From the NCBI RefSeq assembly GCF_900187025.1, contig NZ_LT906478.1, forward strand, positions 604,001-668,000: a stretch of DNA of 64,000 nt, in the 5' to 3' direction. Position numbers and translations under genes: made by a program. Source of the stretch: Listeria ivanovii subsp. ivanovii (GTDB lineage: Bacteria; Bacillota; Bacilli; Lactobacillales; Listeriaceae). Shown here piece after piece: positions 52,535 through 62,149 of this stretch (position 1 is the stretch's first letter; each line of letters opens with the position of its first letter). The notes beneath the pieces are model-generated. The model did not search any database, was not told where the DNA came from, and saw nothing but the letters and a program-made list of their open reading frames with translations.

Positions 52535-52807
52535 ATGAATTTAACGCCGATTACGCAAATTTTTCAAGATTTTTTCTATAGTGGGCTGGCGCTTATTTTG
52601 CCGGTGTCGCTTATATGTATCGTAGTGGTGATTGTGGTAGCGATTTTGATGGCGATGATGCAAATTCAAGACCAATCGCTGACGTTTTTACCGAAGATTA
52701 TTGCTTTTGTAGTGGCACTTTTTATTCTTGGACCGTGGATGTTTGAACACATGACGGATTTGTTTGTAGGAATCTTTTCCAAATTACCCCTGATGATTAG
52801 GGTGTAA
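52535..52807 (+). CDS. fliQ: Flagellar biosynthesis protein FliQ
   Basis: The 90-residue protein has two membrane helices with the FliQ pattern (IVVVIVVAILMAMMQIQDQS, LTFLPKIIAFVVALFILGPW). It is part of the FliPQR gate. On the opposite strand its 3' end carries the sigma-B promoter that reads toward mogR, so one DNA segment codes for FliQ and controls its repressor. Confidence 0.94.
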   Translation: MNLTPITQIFQDFFYSGLALILPVSLICIVVVIVVAILMAMMQIQDQSLTFLPKIIAFVVALFILGPWMFEHMTDLFVGIFSKLPLMIRV

Positions 52808-52809
52808 AC
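52784..52809 (-). promoter_or_regulatory. Sigma-B promoter for long mogR transcript, inside fliQ/fliR junction
   Basis: Read on the minus strand: GTTT (52806-52809), 16-base spacer, GGGTAA (52784-52789), matching GTTT-N13..17-GGGWAW. It sits about 1.7 kb upstream of mogR, the distance described for the sigma-B promoter in L. monocytogenes. Confidence 0.65.
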
Positions 52810-53571
52810 ATGGAGTTTGAATTTTTACTTGCTGTAGTGATTGTTTTTTGCCGTATTGCTAGTTTTTTATTCTTCTTTCCGCTTTTAAAAGGGCGCCATA
52901 TTCCGAACAGCGTCAAAGTGATATTCGGAATGGCGATTTCGATTCCAGTGGCAACGGTAGTAGATGTTTCAGGAATTACTACTTTGCCAGATTTGCTTTT
53001 ACGGGTGATATCAGAAGTGGTGTTTGGTCTCGCACTTGCAAAATTAGTGGAAATTATTGCGGTTATTCCAAAAATGGCTGGTTTTATGATTGATTATGAT
53101 TTAGGTTTTTCGCAGGTGAATTTGATAGATCCATCATATGGGACGCAAAATTCGATAACAGCGGCGATTTTAGATACATTTTTTGTGGTTATATTTTTAT
53201 CACTGCAGGGGCTTGATTATTTGATTTTTTACTTAATGAAATCGTTTGAATTTACGGCTTCGGTATCGATTTTATTTGAAAAAGGTTTTATCGATTTATT
53301 TCTCGGGACGCTTGGATTTGCGCTTGCTTCGGCGGTGTCGATTGCGCTTCCAATCATGGGTAGCATTTTCATTGTTAATATTATCCTCGCTTTTATTTCT
53401 AAGAGTGCTCCGCAAATTAATATTTTTATGAATGCATTTATTATAAAAATTACCTTTGGGATTTTCATTTTAGCATGCGCGGTTCCTATCTTGAGTACAG
53501 TTTTTAAAAATTTGACAGATGAGATGATTCAGCAATATGTGTCGTTTTTTGATTATTTACTGAAAAAATAG
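52810..53571 (+). CDS. fliR: Flagellar biosynthesis protein FliR
   Basis: The protein is 253 residues with six membrane helices. FCRIASFLFFFPLLKGRHIP and GFSQVNLIDPSYGTQNSITA are the family blocks. It is the third gate component. The gene starts two bases after the fliQ stop. Typical length. Confidence 0.94.
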   Translation: MEFEFLLAVVIVFCRIASFLFFFPLLKGRHIPNSVKVIFGMAISIPVATVVDVSGITTLPDLLLRVISEVVFGLALAKLVEIIAVIPKMAGFMIDYDLGFSQVNLIDPSYGTQNSITAAILDTFFVVIFLSLQGLDYLIFYLMKSFEFTASVSILFEKGFIDLFLGTLGFALASAVSIALPIMGSIFIVNIILAFISKSAPQINIFMNAFIIKITFGIFILACAVPILSTVFKNLTDEMIQQYVSFFDYLLKK

Positions 53572-53585
53572 GGAGGAAATGAAGC

Positions 53586-54632
53586 TTGGCGAAAGATAAT
53601 AAAACGGAAAAAGCAACGCCGCGCCGCATTAAGAAAGCTAGAAACGAAGGTAATGTGGCGAAAAGTAAAGAACTTAATAATGCTTTTTCATTGCTGATTG
53701 TAGCAGGGCTTCTTTATTTCTTTGGCGAGATGTTTATTAAAAACACCATCCAAGGCTTTGTTGCTCTTTTGAAACAGCCACCTAAGCTTGCTAGTATGGA
53801 AAGTTATAGTTTATTTTATTTAATGGAATTTGGAAAAGTGCTTTTGCCGGTGATGATTATGGTAGTGATTTTTGGTTTGATGAATTACGGAGTGCAAGTA
53901 GGAATTTTGTTTTCTGCCAAAGCAGTGAAACCTCAGTTCAAACGATTAAATCCAGCTAATTATTTCAAGCGTGTTTTTAGTGTCAAAGGAATTGTTGAAG
54001 TTGTCAAGGCGCTTCTTTTGATTACACTGCTTTCTTATGTTGCCTATATCGGTTTTCGTGATCACCTTCAAACATTAATTAGTTACACAGGACAGAACTG
54101 GCTTTATTCTCTCAAGCAAATTTTCTCTTTATTCAAAAATGAATTTTTAGCATTATTTCTTGTTATTGCAGTTATTGGTTTGCTCGACTTTTTCTATCAA
54201 AAATATGACTATAAAAAAGGTCTCCGGATGTCGAAACAAGAAATTAAGGATGAAATGAAAGATTCAGAAGGTCGTCCAGAAGTGAAGCAACGACAAAGAA
54301 GTATTGCTCGAGGGCTTCTCCAAGGGTCGATTACGAAAAAAATGGCAGATGCGACATTTGTTGTTAATAACCCGACGCATATATCTGTTGTGATGCGCTA
54401 TGACAAAGCGAAAGATCACGCGCCAAAACTCCTTGCTAAGGGAGAAGATGAGCTGGCATTATTTATTCGCCAAGTAGCAGAAACAGATGGAGTACCAATG
54501 AGTACGAACAGACAGCTGGCTCGGAGTATTTATTACACGACGAATCCAGATGAATACATACAAGAAGATTTATATAAAGATGTGATTGAAGTAATGAAAG
54601 AATTGATGGACGCAGACAAAATCCAGTTCTAA
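53586..54632 (+). CDS. flhB: Flagellar export switch protein FlhB
   Basis: The 348-residue protein starts AKDNKTEKATPRRIKKARNE, has four membrane helices, then a cytosolic domain with the self-cleaving NPTH motif (FVVNNPTHISVVMRYD), which controls the change from rod/hook to filament export. Start is TTG at 53586 with AGGGAGG upstream. All expected features present. Confidence 0.96.
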   Translation: MAKDNKTEKATPRRIKKARNEGNVAKSKELNNAFSLLIVAGLLYFFGEMFIKNTIQGFVALLKQPPKLASMESYSLFYLMEFGKVLLPVMIMVVIFGLMNYGVQVGILFSAKAVKPQFKRLNPANYFKRVFSVKGIVEVVKALLLITLLSYVAYIGFRDHLQTLISYTGQNWLYSLKQIFSLFKNEFLALFLVIAVIGLLDFFYQKYDYKKGLRMSKQEIKDEMKDSEGRPEVKQRQRSIARGLLQGSITKKMADATFVVNNPTHISVVMRYDKAKDHAPKLLAKGEDELALFIRQVAETDGVPMSTNRQLARSIYYTTNPDEYIQEDLYKDVIEVMKELMDADKIQF

Positions 54633-54678
54633 CAACATATGAGCGACCTTTCTAAAATTAGAAAAGGCAGGTTTCAAA

Positions 54679-56754
54679 ATGGGGAGTTTAGGGGCTATAA
54701 AAAAATATTTTGCTATTCTGATTGCAGTTTCATTTGTTGTTGCGCTTATTGTGCCACTACCTCCATTTGTGTTGGATTTAGTGTTGGTGACGATTCTAGC
54801 ATTTTCAGTGTTAGTTTATATGCGAGCGACATCGATTAAAGATTGGAATGAATTAAAATCATTTCCATCATTGCTACTTTTGATGGGGATATTTCGAGTT
54901 TCAATTAACATTTCAACCACTCGTGCAATTTTAACGACTGGAGATCCTGGACAAGTAATTAAACAGTTCGGAAACTTTGTTATTGGTAGTAATTTTGTTG
55001 TTGGTATTGTCATTTTTATCATTTTAATTGTCTTTCAGTTTATTGTTGCGAATGGTTCCTCGCGAACGGCGGAAGTAGCTGCGAGGTTTACGTTAGATGC
55101 GCTACCTGGGAAGCAGATGGCGATTGATGCGGACTTAAATCAACGTTTAATCACAGAACCAGAAGCGAAAGAAAAACGAGCATACTTAAATATGGAGACA
55201 GAATTTTACGGTGCGATGGACGGAGCTGGGAAATTTGTAAAAGGGGACGTGCTTTTCACGGTACTCTTAGCAGTCGTTAATATTGTTTTTGGTTTAATTG
55301 TTGGAATGGTTCAAGGTGGTCTTTCGTTTGGTGAGGCTGCGGTTAAATATACCGAGCTCACAATCGGGGATGGAATTGTTAGTCAGATTGGCTCACTACT
55401 GATGGCAATGTCAGCTGGGGTTATAGTCACTCGAGTATTTGATGGCTCAGATGATAACGTTGCTGTAGGAATTTTTAAAGAACTGATGCAAAACTCGGTG
55501 GTTGTGTATACGCTTGCGGGAATGTTTATCTTAATGGGGGTATTTAGTCCATTACCAGCGATTCCGTTTGTTGGGATAGGTGTTGTTCTTGGAGTAATCG
55601 GCTACCGGACGCAATTTAATATCAAGAAAAAAGAACAGCTAGAGTTAGCAAAAGAAATGGAACTCATTCAATCAGAAAACAATTCCGCGGAGGCAGAACA
55701 TAATCAAGCATTTGGTGCGGCACGTGAGAAATTTCCAGTTGTTGTCGAACTAGGGCTAAATATTGCAGCATTAGTTAAACAAAAAATGAACGGAGAAACA
55801 GCGAAAGATAAAGTAGTGCTAATGCGCAAATCGATTCTTCAAGACTTAGGGATTGGCGTTCCTGGGATTAATTTCAAAGATAACACTAGCTTCCAACCTC
55901 GCGGGAAATATGAAATCAAAATAAAAGGGGTGGCTGTAGCAAGTGGTGTTTTGAAAGCAGGGCATTTATTAGCACTTAAAACCCCAGGCGTAATGATTGA
56001 TCTTGATGCCGAACCAACGAAGGATCCCATTTTTGGGGAAGACGGTTACTGGATTTTGCCTGGTGAGTTAGAAGATGCGCAAATGAAAAATTATCAGGTG
56101 TTAGAGCCATTAAGCATTTTAATCACCCATTTGGATGTTGTTTTACGGAAAAATTTGCATGAACTACTAATGCGACAACAAATTAAAGACTTAATCGATA
56201 GTTTGGCAAAGGAAAATCAAATTTTAATTGATGAGATTAAGAAAAAAGAAATTGATTATTCACTGATTCAAGGCGTACTTAGACAATTGCTAAAAGAAGG
56301 GATTTCCGTACGAGATTTGCCAACGATTGTGGAAGGGATTATTGATGGACAGACGATTTACCCGGGGGATCTTGATGGGATTACCGCATTTGTCAGGGAG
56401 CGAATTTCTAAAGTTATCTGTGAACAAGCAAAAAATCAAGACGGGAAAATTTACGCTTTGTTGTTACAAGATTCTATCGAAATGGATACGGAAATTGTTA
56501 ACACACCGTACTATGGTTACGCGCTAAACTGGGCACTTGATAAGGAGTTACCAATCATTCAGAAGGTACGAGATACGGTAAATAAAGCCCAACTTACCGG
56601 ACGAGAACCTGTCATTTTAACGCGGCGGAAAGATTTTCGCTTTGGATTTGTACGTGTGTTAGAACGGTACCAATTAGATGTGCCGGTGTTATCAATCAGT
56701 GAACTTTCACCAGAAACAGAAGTGGAACAAATTGCGCTGATTGAACCAACTTGA
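54679..56754 (+). CDS. flhA: Flagellar export protein FlhA
   Basis: This 691-residue protein has eight N-terminal membrane helices and a long cytosolic domain. RVSINISTTRAIL, TAEVAARFTLDALPGKQMAIDADLN and EREFYGAMDGAGKFVKGD-like blocks (here ETEFYGAMDGAGKFVKGD) identify FlhA. It forms the nonameric ring that receives substrates and chaperones. Ribosome site AGGCAGG. It lies 46 bases after flhB. Confidence 0.96.
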   Translation: MGSLGAIKKYFAILIAVSFVVALIVPLPPFVLDLVLVTILAFSVLVYMRATSIKDWNELKSFPSLLLLMGIFRVSINISTTRAILTTGDPGQVIKQFGNFVIGSNFVVGIVIFIILIVFQFIVANGSSRTAEVAARFTLDALPGKQMAIDADLNQRLITEPEAKEKRAYLNMETEFYGAMDGAGKFVKGDVLFTVLLAVVNIVFGLIVGMVQGGLSFGEAAVKYTELTIGDGIVSQIGSLLMAMSAGVIVTRVFDGSDDNVAVGIFKELMQNSVVVYTLAGMFILMGVFSPLPAIPFVGIGVVLGVIGYRTQFNIKKKEQLELAKEMELIQSENNSAEAEHNQAFGAAREKFPVVVELGLNIAALVKQKMNGETAKDKVVLMRKSILQDLGIGVPGINFKDNTSFQPRGKYEIKIKGVAVASGVLKAGHLLALKTPGVMIDLDAEPTKDPIFGEDGYWILPGELEDAQMKNYQVLEPLSILITHLDVVLRKNLHELLMRQQIKDLIDSLAKENQILIDEIKKKEIDYSLIQGVLRQLLKEGISVRDLPTIVEGIIDGQTIYPGDLDGITAFVRERISKVICEQAKNQDGKIYALLLQDSIEMDTEIVNTPYYGYALNWALDKELPIIQKVRDTVNKAQLTGREPVILTRRKDFRFGFVRVLERYQLDVPVLSISELSPETEVEQIALIEPT

Positions 56755-56775
56755 TAAGGGAGGTACTCCGTAAAA

Positions 56776-57999
56776 ATGGGAAAGCATTTAGTTGAAAAGA
56801 TGGAAATTTTTAAAGCGAATTCTAAGCGAGAAATTCATAAGAAAATTCGCTTAGTAACCAATGAACCATACAAGATTACAGATCAACGGGTCACAAAACT
56901 AGGCATATTTAAGAAGCAGTATGAGGTGACGGCCGTCATTATGAGTGAAGTAGCCATTGCGGATGGGCGAATGGATTTTCAAGAAACGTTCGCAAAATCA
57001 GTTGTTAAAAATCGTCCGAAAACGGATGACTTACTCAAGAAGGAAAAGTTACTAGAAATGCTTGCTTCAGGGGCTGAACTTGCAACATCGACGCCGCTTT
57101 TAGAAGAACGAAAGACCCAGGAAGAAGAACTTTCAGCGATGCGTCTTGAACTGGCTGCCTTAAACCGCGAGCTTGCTGTGAAAATGCGTGAAGAACGCGA
57201 ACAAAATAGTGACTTTGTAAAATTTTTAAAGAGTCGCGGTATAAGTGATACCTATGTAGCGGACTTTATGCAAGCAGGACGAAAGCAGTTCAAACAAGTA
57301 GAGTCAGCACATTTGGATGATATTACGGATTGGTTTGTACCGTATTTATCAGGAAAACTGGCACTAGAAGACATGTTTGATTTAAGTAAGCATCGAATTA
57401 TTTCTTTAATCGGGCAAACGGGAGTTGGGAAGACAACGACACTCGTGAAACTCGGATGGCAGCTTTTAAAACAAAATCGAACAGTTGGATTTATTACGAC
57501 AGATACTTTCCGGTCAGGTGCGGTTGAACAGTTTCAAGGCTATGCCGATAAATTAGAAGTGGAACTAATCGTTGCCACGAGCCCAGCTGAACTAGAAGAA
57601 GCAGTACATTACATGACTTACGTAAGTGGTGTGGATCATATTTTAATTGATACGGTTGGAAGAAACTATTTAGTAGAGGAATCAGTGAACGAAATTGCTG
57701 CGTATACAAATGTGGTTCATCCTGATTTAACTTGTTTTACTTTTTCATCAGGTATGAAAAGTGTGGATGTCATGTCGATTTTACCAAAATTAGCCGAAAT
57801 TTCTATCGATGGCTTTATTATTACAAAAATGGATGAAACAACGAGAATTGGTGATTTATACACGGTCATGCAGGAAACGAATTTGCCGGTATTATACATG
57901 ACAGACGGGCAAAATATTACCGAAAATATTTTTAGGCCAAAAAGTCGTTGGTTAGCAGAACGGTTTGTTGGAACAGATAGGAGGCAGGTATTGGAGTGA
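56776..57999 (+). CDS. flhF: Flagellar SRP-like GTPase FlhF
   Basis: The 407-residue protein has an N-terminal basic/B domain and the NG domain: G1 IGQTGVGKTTTLVKLG, G2 FITTDTFRSGAVEQF, G3 LIDTVGRN and G4 TKMDET. FlhF positions or numbers flagella in other genera; its role in peritrichous Listeria is less clear, but deletion affects flagella (family knowledge). The stop overlaps the flgG start (GTGA). Confidence 0.94.
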   Translation: MGKHLVEKMEIFKANSKREIHKKIRLVTNEPYKITDQRVTKLGIFKKQYEVTAVIMSEVAIADGRMDFQETFAKSVVKNRPKTDDLLKKEKLLEMLASGAELATSTPLLEERKTQEEELSAMRLELAALNRELAVKMREEREQNSDFVKFLKSRGISDTYVADFMQAGRKQFKQVESAHLDDITDWFVPYLSGKLALEDMFDLSKHRIISLIGQTGVGKTTTLVKLGWQLLKQNRTVGFITTDTFRSGAVEQFQGYADKLEVELIVATSPAELEEAVHYMTYVSGVDHILIDTVGRNYLVEESVNEIAAYTNVVHPDLTCFTFSSGMKSVDVMSILPKLAEISIDGFIITKMDETTRIGDLYTVMQETNLPVLYMTDGQNITENIFRPKSRWLAERFVGTDRRQVLE

Positions 58000-58772
58000 A
58001 AGGCTTATATATTGGTGCAGCGGGGATGATGAATTACATGCAACATATTCAAGTACATTCTAATAATGTGGCAAATGCACAAACACCAGGTTTTAAATTT
58101 GACCAGTTAACAAGTGAAGTTATTTCAAGGAACAAAGTCACTTATCAAAACAGTCCGGTTGCTAGACAAGTAGGAACGATTGATTACGGGGTACGGCCAG
58201 CTGCCGCGCATATCAATTTAACAGCAGGTTCAAGCTATATTACCAACCGAGACCGAGACTTCTTTATGCAAGATGCGAACCCAGTACAAGGTAGTAATTT
58301 TTTTATCACTGCAAAAAATGGGGAAATTTCGCTTTCCAGGGGTGGTCAGTTTCACTCAGATCAATTTGGTTTTTTGCGAACAGCAGATGGAGCTAACCTT
58401 TTAAGCTCAACAGGAGAAGCCATTCAAGTGAGTGAAAAAACTTCTATCCGCGCCGAAGCAAATGGAGACTTATATAATGCAGAAACAAATGCGTATATCG
58501 GTCGCTTAGGAACGAAATTTGTGTCCAGAGACCAAGTAGATAATTTAGTGAAAGACGGAGAAAGTCGTCTTCATGTAAATGGAACAAACACCATGAATTT
58601 ACCTGCTGGACAAGGGATTATTCAAAACGGTGTGCTCGAAACATCTAATGTAGACTTAGGTGTTGAGATGGTGCAACTAATGGATAACCAGCGTATGGTG
58701 CAAGCTTCGAAAAATATCGTGAATATGTTTGATAAGGTTTATGACAAAGAAGCAAGTGGATTAATTCGTTAG
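57996..58772 (+). CDS. flgG: Flagellar basal-body rod protein FlgG
   Basis: The 258-residue protein has the rod/hook N-terminus (MKGLYIGAAGMMNYMQHIQV, SNNVANAQTPGFKFDQ) and the C-terminal NVDLGVEMVQLMDNQRMVQA motif. FlgF-like proteins share these, but position and length fit the gene called flgG (lmo0682) in L. monocytogenes. GTG start overlapping flhF. Confidence 0.88.
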   Translation: MKGLYIGAAGMMNYMQHIQVHSNNVANAQTPGFKFDQLTSEVISRNKVTYQNSPVARQVGTIDYGVRPAAAHINLTAGSSYITNRDRDFFMQDANPVQGSNFFITAKNGEISLSRGGQFHSDQFGFLRTADGANLLSSTGEAIQVSEKTSIRAEANGDLYNAETNAYIGRLGTKFVSRDQVDNLVKDGESRLHVNGTNTMNLPAGQGIIQNGVLETSNVDLGVEMVQLMDNQRMVQASKNIVNMFDKVYDKEASGLIR

Positions 58773-58802
58773 TAACGGCCTAGCTAAGGGGGAGGAAAAA
58801 GA

Positions 58803-59591
58803 ATGATTCCAGATTTGGAAAAGGATTATCTTTACTTTACTCGTGTCGTCAAAAGGGATTTGGGTTTGGATCTCACGCTTTACAAAGAAACACAAATGAA
58901 GCGGAGGATCTTGTCATTCATTGTAAAGAAAAACTATGTTACTTTTGGGGAGTTTTTTAAGCATTTGAAAAAAGATGCGTTACTTTTAGATGAGTTCATT
59001 AGTTTGATTACGATTAATGTTTCATCTTTTTTCCGCAATCGGAATCGTTGGGATGCTTTAGAAAATACAGTTGTCCCTCATTTGCTTGAAAATGGTTGTG
59101 GCAAACTCCGAGTCTGGAGTGCGGCTTGTTCATCTGGAGAGGAGCCATATTCACTAGCAATGATGTTGGAGCGAGTGGCTGGAGCGAGACACTATGATAT
59201 TTTAGCCACAGATTTGGAACCAGCGATTTTAAAGCGAGCGGTGATTGGTGAATATCAAAGTCGCCAAATGGAAGAATTAAACGAAAAAGAACGACAAGAA
59301 GCATTTATCAAAAAAGGTGATACATATCAAATTTTACCAAAATATCGCAGGTCCATTCGTTTCAGAAGGCATGATTTATTAACCGATTACTACGAAAAAG
59401 GTTTTGACTTAATCGTGTGTCGAAATGTACTGATTTATTTTACGACATACGGGAAGCATCAAGCGTATCAGAAATTTGCCGACTCGCTTAGACGTGGTGG
59501 CGTATTATTTATCGGTGGTTCAGAACAAATTTTGAATCCGGCTGAATATGGACTTGCAACATTAAATAACTTTTTTTACATAAAAATCTAG
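58803..59591 (+). CDS. cheR: Chemotaxis protein methyltransferase CheR
   Basis: This 262-residue enzyme methylates glutamates on chemoreceptors using SAM. It has an N-terminal helical domain and a Rossmann domain with RVWSAACSSGEEPYSLAMML, LATDLEPAIL and FDLIVCRNVLIYF, all classic CheR. Ribosome site GGGGGAGG. Normal length. Confidence 0.96.
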   Translation: MIPDLEKDYLYFTRVVKRDLGLDLTLYKETQMKRRILSFIVKKNYVTFGEFFKHLKKDALLLDEFISLITINVSSFFRNRNRWDALENTVVPHLLENGCGKLRVWSAACSSGEEPYSLAMMLERVAGARHYDILATDLEPAILKRAVIGEYQSRQMEELNEKERQEAFIKKGDTYQILPKYRRSIRFRRHDLLTDYYEKGFDLIVCRNVLIYFTTYGKHQAYQKFADSLRRGGVLFIGGSEQILNPAEYGLATLNNFFYIKI

Positions 59592-59615
59592 CAAAAAAGA
59601 AATGGAGTTGGTTGG

Positions 59616-59951
59616 ATGGGACGAATGGAAAATATTAAAAATTTAGCATTTTTTGAGGATAAACCTAACCTCGCAGAACAAATTCTAGCACTTGAAAAAA
59701 GGGAGCAACTTTTTTTACCAAATGAATTTGAGATTAGACAAACAACGGGCTATCAAATTGGCGAGAAAGAAGTCATCTTAGGTCGTTTGGAGTCATTTTA
59801 TTTTCTAGCTTTAAAAGGTATAGAAGAAGATACTTACAGGTCGCAAGCATTTGCAAGTGAAGCGGATGCAAAAGCATTTTTCGTTCATTTGCCAGAAATG
59901 GAAAATGAATTAGTCGCATTTTGGTTAAATGAAGTAGAATTAGTTCGCTGA
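59616..59951 (+). CDS. Hypothetical protein in motility operon
   Basis: The 111-residue cytosolic product (MGRMENIKNLAFFEDKPNLA, FASEADAKAFFVHLPEMENE) has no motif that I recognise. It is placed between cheR and motA in the same operon with GGAG upstream, so a motility-related role is likely. Recalled as lmo0684. Confidence 0.75.
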   Translation: MGRMENIKNLAFFEDKPNLAEQILALEKREQLFLPNEFEIRQTTGYQIGEKEVILGRLESFYFLALKGIEEDTYRSQAFASEADAKAFFVHLPEMENELVAFWLNEVELVR

Positions 59952-59977
59952 AAAAAGTAGCTGGGAGATGAGAGAAC

Positions 59978-60829
59978 ATGGAAATTACAACGATTGTTGG
60001 GCTTGTTTTAGCAGTAATTGTCATTGCAGGTTCGTTTATGATGCAAAATATATCAGTTGCAATGTTGTTCAGTGCAGAAGCTTTACTTGTTATTGTGCTT
60101 GGAACAATTACCGCTGTATTGATGGCGCACCCCTGGAGTGATGTAAAAGTCGTTCCAAAATTATTTAAAATTCTTTTTACGAAAGAAAGAGGCCCAGAGA
60201 AAGTAGACGTCTTAATTCAGTATAAAGAATATGCCGATGAAATTAGACGAAATGGCGTTCTAGCACTGGAAGATTCTGTCGATGAAATTGAAGATCCATT
60301 TATGAAACGTGGGATGCGCTTAGTTGTTGATGGTCAATCTTCCCCAGAATTTTTGCGGGATGTGCTTGAAGAAGAAGTTTCTAGTATGGAAGAGCGTCAC
60401 GCGGCTTATGTCAAAATTTTTGCATCTGCGGGCGCTTATGCACCAACACTTGGAGTTCTAGGTGCAGCGATGGGACTAATTCACGCAATGGGAGAAATGT
60501 CGAATCCAGATAAATTAAGCGAGGCAATTGCCGCCGCATTTATTTGTACGATTTTCGGGATATTCACCGGTTACGTACTATGGACACCGTTTGCCAATAA
60601 ATTGAAAGTAAAATCACAAAAAGAAGTGCATTTACGGTACATGATGATTGAGGGAGTCGTCGCACTTCAAGAAAGAAATGCACCACGTGTTGTAGAAGAA
60701 CGTTTATTATCTTTTTTAAGTCCAAAAGAGAAAGATGTGCTGCGAAATGGAAAAGGGAAGAAAACGAGAGAAGTGGAGGAATTTGAGCGTGGCCAAGCGT
60801 CGCAAGAAACCGCAGGAGGAACACGTTGA
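59978..60829 (+). CDS. motA: Flagellar motor stator protein MotA
   Basis: The 283-residue protein has four membrane helices. The cytosolic loop carries the charged residues that meet the rotor (about residues 85-125), and the third helix region contains YAPTLGVLGAAMGLIHAM with the conserved Pro. The C-terminal tail is longer and more charged than in Bacillus (EFERGQASQETAGGTR). It overlaps motB by 41 bases. Confidence 0.95.
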   Translation: MEITTIVGLVLAVIVIAGSFMMQNISVAMLFSAEALLVIVLGTITAVLMAHPWSDVKVVPKLFKILFTKERGPEKVDVLIQYKEYADEIRRNGVLALEDSVDEIEDPFMKRGMRLVVDGQSSPEFLRDVLEEEVSSMEERHAAYVKIFASAGAYAPTLGVLGAAMGLIHAMGEMSNPDKLSEAIAAAFICTIFGIFTGYVLWTPFANKLKVKSQKEVHLRYMMIEGVVALQERNAPRVVEERLLSFLSPKEKDVLRNGKGKKTREVEEFERGQASQETAGGTR

Positions 60830-61616
60830 TGAAACGTGGTTAATTCCATATAGTGATTTGCTGACACTTTTACTTGCTCTATTTATTGTTCTATTTGCCT
60901 CTAGCTCTGTTGATGCGAAGAAATTTGAACAAATGGGAAATGCTTTTAAGAAGATTGTGGAAGAGGGAGCAGCAGGCAACCAAGCATATGTATCCAAAGA
61001 AAAAGGACCAGATGATCCAAATGTTAATGCAGTACTAAAGGCGATGGATGAGCAAGATAAGAAGAAGCAGGAAAAAGAAGAAGAGAAAGCGAAAAAAGCA
61101 GCAGCAGCTCTACTTAAAAAGCAAAATGAAGAAAACATCGAGGCGTTCAAAAAACAAATCGATAGCTATATCCAAGCAGAAAATTTAGGAGCAAAAATAA
61201 CGACAAAATATTCGGATGAAGGAGTTCTAATCACGATCCGTGATGATATCTTATTCCAATCTGGTAGTGCTGAATTATCTGCAAACAAACGTGAAATCGC
61301 AAAAGAAATTGGCGAGCTATTCGCACAAGGTAAAGGAACAATGGAGGGGATTGTTTCAGGCCATACGGATAATGTGCCGATTAGTACCTCTACTTACTCT
61401 TCCAACTGGGAACTAAGTGTAGCTCGAGCGGTTAATTTTATGGAAGCGATAATTCAAGAAAATAGTGAAGTAAATCCCGGAGAATTTAGCGCTCGAGGGT
61501 ACGGGGAATTTAAACCAGTTGCAAAAAATGATATCGCAGCTAATCGTGAAAAAAATCGGCGCGTCGAAATCATGGTGCGTCCGAATAACCGAGATGAACT
61601 GGATGAAGATAAGTGA
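60789..61616 (+). CDS. motB: Flagellar motor stator protein MotB
   Basis: The 275-residue protein has a basic N-terminus (AKRRKKPQEEHVDETW), one membrane helix with the proton-binding Asp in IPYSDLLTLLLALFIVLFAS, a Lys/Glu-rich linker and an OmpA-like peptidoglycan domain (ILFQSGSAELSANKREIAKE, GHTDNVPIS, RVEIMVRPN). GTG at 60789 is chosen because the family N-terminus begins there and GTGGAGG is upstream; a longer frame from 60735 overlaps motA further. Confidence 0.95.
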   Translation: MAKRRKKPQEEHVDETWLIPYSDLLTLLLALFIVLFASSSVDAKKFEQMGNAFKKIVEEGAAGNQAYVSKEKGPDDPNVNAVLKAMDEQDKKKQEKEEEKAKKAAAALLKKQNEENIEAFKKQIDSYIQAENLGAKITTKYSDEGVLITIRDDILFQSGSAELSANKREIAKEIGELFAQGKGTMEGIVSGHTDNVPISTSTYSSNWELSVARAVNFMEAIIQENSEVNPGEFSARGYGEFKPVAKNDIAANREKNRRVEIMVRPNNRDELDEDK

Positions 61617-61626
61617 GGTGAATTCA

Positions 61627-62127
61627 TTGCAACTCTTTTTAAGCGGTTCCCACAGGCTGACCGGTTATGACAAACAGGAAATAGAAAGCTATTTAGAAAA
61701 ATTTGCGCCAGTGAATCATATTCATTTACTCTGTTATAAATCGATTGAAAATGAGGTATTGCAATTTTTTCTTAAAAAGGAACATTTAGCTCCTAGGCTG
61801 TCACTCTATACTTTTGCACCAAAAGAGTGCCTACCAGAACCATTTTTCACAGCCATTGACTACTTGGAGCGACTAGGGAGTAGTTATCAGTCATTTGGCT
61901 ATTTTAATACAATTATCGCCAAGCCTACATATGAGAAATTTTTAACGCAAATAATTAGCAAAATGGACTTGGTATGTTGTTTTTATAATGGGGATAGACC
62001 AACTGATGTCATTCCAGTAGATGTGGCAAAAGCGAGCAATGTTCAAAGTATGATTTATGACTTACCAAAAACAAAAAAACATCTACTGCACCGTACAAGT
62101 AGCGATAAAATAAAATTAGTGAATTAA
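61627..62127 (+). CDS. Hypothetical protein preceding gmaR
   Basis: The 166-residue product (LQLFLSGSHRLTGYDKQEIE, FFTAIDYLERLGSSY, MDLVCCFYNGDRPTDVIP) resembles a small alpha/beta nucleotide-binding-like fold, but I do not recognise the family. TTG at 61627 is chosen for GAGGTG six bases upstream. It is 22 bases before gmaR in the motility operon. Recalled as lmo0687. Confidence 0.75.
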   Translation: MQLFLSGSHRLTGYDKQEIESYLEKFAPVNHIHLLCYKSIENEVLQFFLKKEHLAPRLSLYTFAPKECLPEPFFTAIDYLERLGSSYQSFGYFNTIIAKPTYEKFLTQIISKMDLVCCFYNGDRPTDVIPVDVAKASNVQSMIYDLPKTKKHLLHRTSSDKIKLVN

Positions 62128-62149
62128 TTGATAGAAAGAGGGGAAGTTC

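Larger units (their letters stand above)
51077..52775 (-). ncRNA. Predicted long mogR leader, antisense to fliO-like/fliP/fliQ
   Basis: A sigma-B promoter at 52784-52809 on the minus strand would start a transcript of about 1.7 kb reaching mogR and running antisense to the first three export genes. This matches the published long mogR mRNA (anti0677, an 'excludon') of L. monocytogenes. Confidence 0.6.

Noticed and set aside
60716-61150. Minus-strand ORF of 144 codons over motB
   Set aside because: It is a shadow of the Lys/Glu-rich motB linker, giving a Phe/Ser-rich low-complexity product without a ribosome site.
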